Source: Falsibacillus pallidus
Lineage (GTDB): Bacteria; Bacillota; Bacilli; Bacillales; DSM-25281
NCBI RefSeq assembly: GCF_003350505.1
Contig: NZ_QQAY01000011.1
Location: 1 to 64,000 of the forward strand
Direction of reading: 5' to 3'
Length of the DNA stretch: 64,000 bases
The translations under genes were made by a program, and so were the position numbers. The notes under the pieces were generated by a model that was not told the DNA's origin, searched no databases, and was given only the letters and a program-made list of their open reading frames with translations. Shown here piece by piece: positions 58,282 through 64,000 of this stretch (within the stretch, counting starts at the first letter, position 1; the number at the start of each line of letters is the position of its first letter).

Positions 58282-58899
58282 ATGCAAAATGCTGTAAATC
58301 ATAAAGAAATAAAATATTTAGTACATTTTACACGCATTGAAAATGTTGTTAGCATATTTAATAAAGGGCTTATACCAGTGGATCTATTACGAAGAACTGG
58401 AATAGGATTTTCCCATAATGATAATTATAGATTTGATAATTGTAAGGATGCTAATTGTATGTCTATTGGTTTTCCTAATTATAGAATGTTTTTTAGGTAC
58501 AGAAATCACAATCCAGGAAGTGATTGGGTTGTTTTAGGAATAAAAAAGGAAATCCTATGGGAAAAGGACTGTGCATTTTGTGTAGAGAATGCTGCCAGTA
58601 ATAATGTTACCTCTATTCCATTAGAAAAGCGAAAAGGTGTTGAGGCATTTAAACGTCTTTATGAAGAATACCCAGGAAAACCATCAAGGGAAATTTTAGG
58701 AATACATGCTTCTTTACCTACCCACCCACAAGCAGAGGTACTGGTTTTTGATGTAATTGAACCAAAATACATATGGGGAGTAGCATTTGAAAATAACGAT
58801 AAGAAGAATAAATATGCATCACTCATTCCACCCAACATTAATAAACAAGTAATGGGAGAATTATTTAGTTATAGAGTGGACTATGAATATTGGAGATGA
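58282..58899 (+). CDS. darT: DarT-like DNA ADP-ribosyltransferase toxin
   Basis: DarT enzymes transfer ADP-ribose from NAD to bases of single-stranded DNA and halt replication. The 205-residue protein has YLVHFTRIENVVSIFNKGL (His15 in the NAD pocket), DNYRFDN, the MSIGFPNYRMFFRYR signature and HPQAEVLVFDVI with the catalytic Glu152. The following gene looks like a NADAR antitoxin, suggesting the DarT1 subgroup that modifies guanine. AAGGAG lies upstream of ATG; the antitoxin starts 13 bases after the stop. Confidence 0.85.
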   Translation: MQNAVNHKEIKYLVHFTRIENVVSIFNKGLIPVDLLRRTGIGFSHNDNYRFDNCKDANCMSIGFPNYRMFFRYRNHNPGSDWVVLGIKKEILWEKDCAFCVENAASNNVTSIPLEKRKGVEAFKRLYEEYPGKPSREILGIHASLPTHPQAEVLVFDVIEPKYIWGVAFENNDKKNKYASLIPPNINKQVMGELFSYRVDYEYWR

Positions 58900-58912
58900 A
58901 TAAGGAGGAATC

Positions 58913-59656
58913 ATGGCTGAGAGACCTGTTTTTGTTTGTAGTTCGTTAGACAAAGGTTTGGTTCAAGTGAAAGATGTATCATTTGAGTGGTTCCCTGGAT
59001 TTTCTGTTAAACAAAAGCAGAAGTCTTTGGAATCTCTTCACAAAAGTTTTAAAGTGATTTCTCCATCGTCTAAGGTTTTGGAAATATCAAGTAAATCTGA
59101 TGAACCTTTGGGTATATCATTAAGTGCATTCAATTTGATGATTAAAACAAAAAACGACTTAGAATTTAGTGTTGAAACGGCATTTCAAGCCAGTAAGGTT
59201 TTTGACAATGGTGGCCCATTTTTAGATTTGTATGAAAAAACATCAAGAGAAGCAAAAAAGGATCCGAGATTGAAATGCAGTGGAAGGTTACTCTACTTTC
59301 AGTTTTTCGGTAGGAGATGGGATCTTGAACCAAAAACTTTTTTCTATGATTGGTTATATATAAACGCTTTATCACTTAATAAGGAATTAAGTGAACAAGT
59401 AACTCAGTATGATGCTTTTACTGACATTGAATTTAATCCCAAAGTATCTATTAATTGTCAAGCGAGATCAGCTGCTCTGTATGTCTCTTTGTATAACACA
59501 GGGGTTTTAACTGATGCATTGTCTTCAATTGATCAATTTAAAGAAATAGTTTTTGGACAACAAATTACTAAAAAGGCCGAAAGAAAGACCAAAAAAGATA
59601 TAACAGAGACAGAGGAACATGAGCAATTAAGTATTTTTGACCAAGGGTTTAAATAA
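58913..59656 (+). CDS. NADAR-type antitoxin of DarT
   Basis: A 247-residue protein directly downstream of darT with AAGGAGG before its ATG. Its opening RPVFVCSSLDKGLVQVKDV and FEWFPGFSVKQKQKSLESLH, plus LGISLSAFNLMI, agree with my memory of the DarT1-associated NADAR antitoxins. These remove ADP-ribose from guanine bases. It ends with a Lys/Glu-rich tail. No macrodomain motif of DarG type is visible. The role as antitoxin follows from the family and gene order. Confidence 0.78.
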   Translation: MAERPVFVCSSLDKGLVQVKDVSFEWFPGFSVKQKQKSLESLHKSFKVISPSSKVLEISSKSDEPLGISLSAFNLMIKTKNDLEFSVETAFQASKVFDNGGPFLDLYEKTSREAKKDPRLKCSGRLLYFQFFGRRWDLEPKTFFYDWLYINALSLNKELSEQVTQYDAFTDIEFNPKVSINCQARSAALYVSLYNTGVLTDALSSIDQFKEIVFGQQITKKAERKTKKDITETEEHEQLSIFDQGFK

Positions 59657-59716
59657 ATGTGGGATAACAAATAGTAGAAGGTAACAAGTGAATTAGAGAA
59701 AACAAAGGTATTATTT

Positions 59717-59753
59717 GAAGGTAAAGGGAATATTCTTTACCTTCAATTTTTTT
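59717..59753 (+). terminator. terminator after the DarT-NADAR operon
   Basis: GAAGGTAAAG pairs perfectly with CTTTACCTTC and seven T residues follow. Confidence 0.88.
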
Positions 59754-59854
59754 ACGCTTAAATTATACTCAGTTATTTTTCTTCAGGCACTTTTCATCAT
59801 TATTAGATAAGTCCCATATACTTATTAGAGAAATAATAAGGGGGCAAATGAGAG

Positions 59855-60331
59855 ATGGAACATATAATCTGGCATTTTCCTAAACCACTGCATGAAAAGA
59901 GAAAATTAAGTGAGCTGGAGGAACAAAAATTGTTTTATCGACTGGCACAGGATTTTACCTCCATGCTTGATAGAGAGGTAATCATTAATAATCATATCCC
60001 TATAGACTTCAATAAAAGGGTTACTTATATTTATTATAAGTCAGTGGGATTTCAACTCACTATTGCTTTAAAAAGAGATTGGGAGTTAAATCATCATGAG
60101 TGTGATCAGGCGAATTTGAAAATTTGTTTTTTTATGGTGGAGCCTAAAAATATTGGAATTGGAAGTAGGATAATAAAACATTTTATAAAAGAAGTTGCAA
60201 CCACTAATTTTCAATACATTACCTTAGATACAAGGGATGAGGATGGAAGACGGTTTTGGAAAAGACTTGGATTTTCCCCAAAGGGGGATTTAAAAGACCA
60301 AATAGATTGGTATTTAAAACTACCAAAGTAA
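59855..60331 (+). CDS. GNAT family acetyltransferase-like protein
   Basis: The C-terminal half of this 158-residue protein has the acetyl-CoA signature (EPKNIGIGSRIIKHFIKEV, a Q/RxxGxG-type loop without the first Arg) and DEDGRRFWKRLGF, characteristic of GNAT folds. The N-terminal half is unusual. Substrate unknown. It is the last gene of cassette 1. Confidence 0.7.
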   Translation: MEHIIWHFPKPLHEKRKLSELEEQKLFYRLAQDFTSMLDREVIINNHIPIDFNKRVTYIYYKSVGFQLTIALKRDWELNHHECDQANLKICFFMVEPKNIGIGSRIIKHFIKEVATTNFQYITLDTRDEDGRRFWKRLGFSPKGDLKDQIDWYLKLPK

Positions 60332-60375
60332 ATATTGGATTAAAGGGGACTTCCCTGTAACATTAAACAAAAGAT

Positions 60376-60422
60376 AAAAAGCTGTTTGTGATGAGTATGA
60401 AGATTTCTCAAACAGCTTTTTT
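60376..60422 (+). terminator. terminator after the GNAT gene
   Basis: AAAAAGCTGTTTG pairs with CAAACAGCTTTTTT. A second hairpin (AAAATCCTAC / GTAGGATTTT) lies at 60560-60604, on the far side of the attachment site. The rest of 60332-60700 has no gene. Confidence 0.88.
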
Positions 60423-60475
60423 AATTATTATTTTGTAGATGTTTAATAAAGACATTACCTTTAAATAAGTGTGGG

Positions 60476-60493
60476 GAGCCGTATCATAAGTGA
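60476..60493 (+). repeat. attachment site 2, right end of cassette 1
   Basis: GAGCCGTATCATAAGTGA. In the rlmH frame the upstream bases AATAAGTGTGGG continue into it, giving N-K-C-G-E-P-Y-H-K-stop, a clear copy of the RlmH C-terminus (GEPYHK). It is in the same orientation as site 1. Confidence 0.78.
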
Positions 60494-60700
60494 GTGGGTT
60501 TTTTAATACAGCGAATGATACAATAGCAAAAACTTTCAATGGTTATTAAAGTTTAGCAAAAAATCCTACTAGAAAGAGTATGAACTCTATTCAGGTAGGA
60601 TTTTATCAATAGTAAAGGTAAAATTTTGAAGGGCTGATGCTTTTAAAGGGTAATTTATATTATTATAAGTAGTAATAAATCATCTATTTAAGGAGATGAA

Positions 60701-61429
60701 ATGATGTTCGGAAAAATTGACTTTAAAAAGCAGCAGCTAGATGCTAAACGCCCACTACCTAAATATACAGTCCAAAGCTTACGCGAAAAGTTATTCTTAG
60801 AATGGACATATAATTCAAATGCGATTGAAGGAAATACGTTAACAATCAATGAAACGAAAATAGTACTTGAAGGAATTACTGTTGGTGGTAAAACGATGCG
60901 AGAGCATTTAGAGGTCATCAATCACAGAGATGCGATTTCTTATGTAGAAAATATTGTGCATAAAGAGGAGTCCTTTTCAGAATGGCAAATTAAAAATTTG
61001 CATCGCCTCGTTTTAAAGGGGATTGATGACGAATATGCTGGTGTGTATCGAAATCAGCAAGTATTTATTTCAGGGGCTGTTCACACACCGCCTCCACCAT
61101 TTAAAATTCAAGAACAAATGAATACGTTAATGAGTTGGTATGAGGGTGAAGCCCATCAATTACATCCCATTATTAGAGGAGCAATGTTGCATGCCATCTT
61201 TGTAGGGATTCATCCTTTTATTGATGGAAATGGGCGAACTTCAAGGCTTTTATTAAACTTAGAATTAATGAAATCGGGCTATCCGCCGATTATTATCCGC
61301 GTTGAAAATCGTTTAGCCTACTACAATGCATTAGATAAATCCCATACAACTGAGGATTATGGTGATTTTGTAGAGCTCATAGCTAAAGAAGTAGAGGCAT
61401 CCTTAGACCTATACTTGAGTGCAGTTTAA
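60701..61429 (+). CDS. Fic family protein
   Basis: Fic enzymes usually transfer AMP to target proteins. The 242-residue protein has the complete catalytic motif HPFIDGNGRTSR and the flap region near VYRNQQVFISG. An N-terminal inhibitory helix, SNAIEGN ([S/T]xxxE[G/N]), marks a class II, self-inhibited Fic. AAGGAG precedes the tandem ATGs. It is alone in its cassette, without a separate antitoxin. Confidence 0.92.
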   Translation: MMFGKIDFKKQQLDAKRPLPKYTVQSLREKLFLEWTYNSNAIEGNTLTINETKIVLEGITVGGKTMREHLEVINHRDAISYVENIVHKEESFSEWQIKNLHRLVLKGIDDEYAGVYRNQQVFISGAVHTPPPPFKIQEQMNTLMSWYEGEAHQLHPIIRGAMLHAIFVGIHPFIDGNGRTSRLLLNLELMKSGYPPIIIRVENRLAYYNALDKSHTTEDYGDFVELIAKEVEASLDLYLSAV

Positions 61430-61454
61430 AAATCGACTTTAGGTAAGTTATCGG

Positions 61455-61472
61455 CAAACTTTTCATAAATAG
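61455..61472 (+). repeat. attachment site 3
   Basis: CAAACTTTTCATAAATAG, in the same orientation; the translated end is Q-T-F-H-K-stop. Flanking bases AGGTAAGTT (upstream) are shared with site 4. Confidence 0.65.
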
Positions 61473-61524
61473 AGCCTTACAAAGCTGCGAAAAGCCAGTT
61501 CATATTTTTGAACTGGCTTTTTGA

Positions 61525-61581
61525 TTAATACTCTCCTCTTTCCTCTGCAACCATTCCCCGTTGTCTAGGCGACAAATCCTT
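61525..61581 (-). pseudogene. duplicated 3' end of the DUF2075 helicase gene
   Basis: Nineteen codons read KDLSPRQRGMVAEERGEY-stop, against EDLSPRHVEMVAEESEKY-stop at the end of the intact gene at 62188. The terminator before it (61490-61521, AAAAGCCAGTTC stem) is also duplicated at 62157. It is a relic of the chromosomal junction. Confidence 0.75.
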
Positions 61582-61588
61582 AGAAATG

Positions 61589-61640
61589 GGTGCCTGATCT
61601 CCAGTATGGCAAAGTATTATTGTACTGGGGATCTGGCACC
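61589..61640. repeat. long hairpin in cassette 3
   Basis: GGTGCCTGATCTCCAGTA pairs with TACTGGGGATCTGGCACC with two mismatches around a 16-base loop. No T run follows, so it is not a standard terminator. It resembles intergenic palindromes common in Bacillus genomes. Confidence 0.6.
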
Positions 61641-61775
61641 AATCGTAAAAATAATGGGAATTTAAGTGGTTAAAATATAATCTGATTGAAAAAAAAAGGT
61701 TGAAAAATAAAAGAGGTTAGTGTAATATTACACTAAAGTGGCAGTATTACCATTTCGAAAAGGGGAAAATGGATT

Positions 61776-62084
61776 ATGAAGAAATTGATTTTAATTTCAC
61801 AAATAATATTCTTTTTAGGATTATTATTATATTCACTTTTCATTTTTGGATGGCATGCTAGTAACTTAATGTTAAGGGATGATTGGAAATCATTACTAGT
61901 ATTCAACAAGAATGCTATAAATCCCCAAGATATTTCTGAAATAGATAAGCTCATCTATGGGTTTCATCACACTTCGATATTATCATTGTTTTCTATGTTT
62001 TTTAGTTTTTTTTATGTGTTAACTTTGATAATAATATTAATTAAAATTGTTTCCTTAAATAAAAAAGATAAATTTTACAAATAA
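61776..62084 (+). CDS. small two-helix membrane protein
   Basis: A 102-residue protein with an N-terminal membrane segment (LILISQIIFFLGLLLYSLF) and a second near the end (FFSFFYVLTLIIILIKIV), followed by a Lys-rich tail. The loop of about 45 residues lies between. AAAAGGGG precedes ATG. No family is recognised. It is the only gene in cassette 3. Confidence 0.6.
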   Translation: MKKLILISQIIFFLGLLLYSLFIFGWHASNLMLRDDWKSLLVFNKNAINPQDISEIDKLIYGFHHTSILSLFSMFFSFFYVLTLIIILIKIVSLNKKDKFYK

Positions 62085-62124
62085 TGACGTTCGTATTCAA
62101 TATCAATTTTAGGTAAGTTGCCAG

Positions 62125-62142
62125 GAAACTTATCATAAATAG
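62125..62142 (+). repeat. attachment site 4, right edge of the island
   Basis: GAAACTTATCATAAATAG, identical to the rlmH site over TTATCATAAATAG (E-T-Y-H-K-stop when read in frame). It lies just before the terminator shared with the helicase gene and is taken as the island's right boundary. Confidence 0.72.
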
Positions 62143-62156
62143 AGAATAATAAGGCG

Positions 62157-62187
62157 CGAAAAGCCAGTTCTGAACTGGCTTTTCGTT
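62157..62187 (-). terminator. terminator of the helicase gene
   Basis: CGAAAAGCCAGTTC pairs perfectly with GAACTGGCTTTTCG immediately after the helicase stop codon. Confidence 0.8.
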
Positions 62188-64000
62188 TTAATACTTCTCG
62201 CTTTCCTCCGCTACCATCTCCACATGCCTAGGAGACAAGTCCTCATAAGCAGCAGACATACTCAATCGCTCTCTAAAGTAGTCATTCAACTCAGGATCGG
62301 TGCAGAAAACAAAGCAGCCTTTTTGACCTCGCGTCATCAATGTTCGATACGTATTCCGGATAATTCGATCAGCTATTGCTTGAGCTTTTTCTGGCTCCTC
62401 TTTTGCTATGGTCTTAATCCCTTTTAGAGACTGATCCGTTTTCGCCCGCTTGGTATAGTCAGTAATTACTTGACCGTCCTCAAAAGTAAGGTCTGGCCCA
62501 ATTATTACTCCGACATAATCAAACTCAAGTCCTTGAGAAGTATGGATGCAGCCTGCTTGGGAAACTGAATCCTGTTCGATAGCCCAGATGCTGTCAGATA
62601 GGTTCCAGCTGATGCTGAAATTGTGCTCTGGAATGACGATGTCTTTATGGAGTGTACTAGTCCGTCCATTTTTCGGCCATTCCCAACAGTAGCCGGCGAG
62701 CATACGAGATTTGTTGTTTTTCTTATTCAGTTCTTCAATTTCTTTCAACATTTCATTCGGGTCATCGAATACCCGGAAATCATAATCAAGTCCGCGGTCA
62801 TTTGCGTTGGCGGTTTCCCTGATTTGAAGGAGGTCATCCAGCCATGCAATGTAGGCATCCGATCCGTCGCAGCGGAACTGTGAAATAAGCTTCCCCTGAA
62901 TTAATTCAGACTGTAATTCTTTCGCATATCTTTTGATCAGGTCAATACTGCCGATGTCTTTTAACGTAACCTTTTGATTTTCATCGATAAAGAATATCGT
63001 GAATTTAGATGAGTTGATTACTTCTTTTATTTGATTTTCTCCTAGATTGCTAAAGAGTCCTGATTTTTCATTTAATCGGTGGGCTTCGTCGATAATCAGC
63101 ACATCAAATTCATTTTTATCGGATTCTGTAAAGCTTCCTGAGCCTTTAAACAGGTTGTCAATCTGCGTTTTCTTCATTGTTCCTTTTAACTTAGAAGCAT
63201 ACACATTACGGGGGGCGGAATTCTTTGACACATAGAGTGCTGTTAACCCTTCATTAATGAGGTTGACTAGAAGATTGACGGCCATGACGGACTTGCCTGT
63301 GCCTGGTCCGCCTTCGATCACCATGACGCTCTTTTGATTATTTTTAATACTCTCTAGCGCTAGATGAAAGGCATCTTCATAAAACACTTTCTGCTCATCA
63401 ATCAAAACGAACTCCTGATTGCCTTTCAACATCGCCGCAAGCGAATCCTGCAACGACTTAGATGGACGGATTTTACCGTGTTCTATTTGATAGATTAACT
63501 GGCTGCGGTCGCCGTAACGGACATACTTTTTGATGAAATCTCTTAATTTCTGAATCTCTCCTTTTGTAAAAACAGGAGCTTTTTCCAAATGGTCAGCGTA
63601 ATGGTCATCCGTTAATGGATCATTTTCAGACTTACGATAATTATGTAAGTAGGCACATGGATTCAGCAAAATATGCTGGTCCTGTACATTTTGGTTAAAG
63701 TCATGAATCAGAGCGGCGTATGACCATGCTTGATAGGAGGGATGCGTCACTGTGCGTTTGCTCCCACCGAGATAGGTGGACACAAGTGCATCTTTGGTTG
63801 TTACCTTCTCAACCTCAGACCACTGTTTCAATTCCACAATGACGACGTGGTCTTGAGTACCGTCATGCCCGGCAACTAAGAAATCCACACGTTTAGATGT
63901 ATTGGGAATCTTAAATTCGATTGCGACAGAAGTATCCTCGGGAATATCAGGATCCTGCATCACATTGGACATGCGATGAAGGGAATTCTCCCAAGAGTTG
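62188..64000 (-). CDS. DUF2075 helicase/nuclease, 5' end outside window
   Basis: At least 604 residues are visible; the frame is open at the window edge, so the start is not seen. An N-terminal PD-(D/E)XK-like domain has VDFLVAG and VVIVELKQW. The helicase domain has Walker A IEGGPGTGKSVMAVNL, Walker B VLIIDEAHRL, and the later motifs GLEFDYVGVIIG and LMTRGQKGCFVFC. This is the DUF2075 architecture, often seen in defence islands; its role is unproven. It may belong to the native flank or to an older cassette. Confidence 0.85.
   Translation of the reverse strand, partial: NSWENSLHRMSNVMQDPDIPEDTSVAIEFKIPNTSKRVDFLVAGHDGTQDHVVIVELKQWSEVEKVTTKDALVSTYLGGSKRTVTHPSYQAWSYAALIHDFNQNVQDQHILLNPCAYLHNYRKSENDPLTDDHYADHLEKAPVFTKGEIQKLRDFIKKYVRYGDRSQLIYQIEHGKIRPSKSLQDSLAAMLKGNQEFVLIDEQKVFYEDAFHLALESIKNNQKSVMVIEGGPGTGKSVMAVNLLVNLINEGLTALYVSKNSAPRNVYASKLKGTMKKTQIDNLFKGSGSFTESDKNEFDVLIIDEAHRLNEKSGLFSNLGENQIKEVINSSKFTIFFIDENQKVTLKDIGSIDLIKRYAKELQSELIQGKLISQFRCDGSDAYIAWLDDLLQIRETANANDRGLDYDFRVFDDPNEMLKEIEELNKKNNKSRMLAGYCWEWPKNGRTSTLHKDIVIPEHNFSISWNLSDSIWAIEQDSVSQAGCIHTSQGLEFDYVGVIIGPDLTFEDGQVITDYTKRAKTDQSLKGIKTIAKEEPEKAQAIADRIIRNTYRTLMTRGQKGCFVFCTDPELNDYFRERLSMSAAYEDLSPRHVEMVAEESEKY

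Larger units (their letters stand above)
45080..60493. mobile_element. SCC-like integrative island, cassette 1 (15.4 kb)
   Basis: The segment lies between rlmH and a second copy of the rlmH 3' end. It is visibly more AT-rich than the flanks. It carries a large serine recombinase next to the left end, replication-type genes, a regulator, restriction-modification and toxin-antitoxin genes. This matches the architecture of staphylococcal cassette chromosomes, whose recombinases also target the rlmH 3' end. The recombinase is not a close copy of CcrA/B as far as I can judge by eye. Confidence 0.75.
60494..61472. mobile_element. SCC-like cassette 2 (Fic only)
   Basis: A one-kilobase segment between attachment sites 2 and 3. 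It contains a single gene, fic, and no recombinase, like the non-autonomous pseudo-SCC cassettes of staphylococci. The unit is inferred from repeat positions. Confidence 0.55.
61473..62142. mobile_element. cassette 3, between attachment sites 3 and 4
   Basis: A 670-base segment starting with a copy of the terminator and 3' end of the downstream helicase gene, followed by a hairpin and a small membrane protein gene. It ends with attachment site 4. It is either a minimal cassette or the leftover of a larger one after deletion. Confidence 0.5.

Noticed and set aside
60494-61472. Fic gene with a separate antitoxin
   Set aside because: No additional reading frame of suitable size with a ribosome-binding site lies beside it; the inhibitory motif is inside the Fic protein itself.

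Overview
This window is the replication-origin region of a Bacillaceae chromosome (Bacillus or a close relative), followed by an accessory island. The gene order rrn-gyrA-gyrB-remB-recF-yaaA-dnaN-dnaA-oriC-rpmH-rnpA-yidC-jag-mnmE-mnmG-rsmG-noc-soj-spo0J is the classical Bacillus origin block. It continues through yyaC, ychF, rpsF-ssb-rpsR, yybS-gdpP-rplI-dnaC, purA, a tRNA cluster, walR-walK-yycH-yycI-walJ, an HtrA-type protease and rlmH. I cannot name the species. Genes point away from the origin on both sides: minus strand below about 10.7 kb, plus strand above.

Layout. 1-9.4 kb: 5' end of a 16S rRNA gene, a degenerate HD-GYP gene, gyrase, recF and dnaN. 9.2-11.1 kb: oriC, with DnaA-box clusters on both sides of dnaA and a DnaA-trio/AT-rich unwinding element next to dnaN. 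11.1-45.1 kb: core genes with several layers of repeats. These are about 120-170-bp palindromic intergenic repeats (five copies), two arrays with an exact 21-bp period, and two 172-173-bp MITEs with perfect 8-bp target duplications, one just after the rplI stop codon and one in the walR leader. There are two perfect parS sites (in spo0J and walK), extra DnaA-box groups before mnmE and rlmH, a perfect WalR box upstream of an M23 peptidase gene, and a truncated copy of the tRNA-Lys 5' half.

45.1-62.1 kb: an AT-rich composite island in the 3' end of rlmH, the same site used by staphylococcal SCC elements. Four direct repeats of the rlmH 3' end, each readable as (Y/F)HK-stop, lie at 45062, 60476, 61455 and 62125 and divide it into three cassettes. 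Cassette 1 (15.4 kb) has a large serine recombinase, a Rep_trans-like initiator, a replication-relaxation-like protein, an Xre regulator, a PLD-type restriction nuclease with a Zn-ribbon partner, a FokI-like nuclease, a cytosine-C5 methyltransferase, a Vsr endonuclease, an unknown gene, a DarT-like toxin with a likely NADAR-type antitoxin, and a GNAT protein. Cassette 2 carries one Fic gene. Cassette 3 carries one small membrane protein gene and begins with a duplicated scrap of the flanking helicase gene. The window ends inside a DUF2075-type helicase/nuclease gene.

How it works together. The core encodes initiation (DnaA, DnaN, DnaC), segregation and nucleoid occlusion (Soj, Spo0J, Noc), tRNA and rRNA modification, c-di-AMP turnover (GdpP) and cell-wall control (WalRK-YycHI). 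The island looks like an SCC-type defence island: recombinase and attachment repeats for mobility, a possible replication module, and restriction-modification, toxin-antitoxin and Fic cargo.
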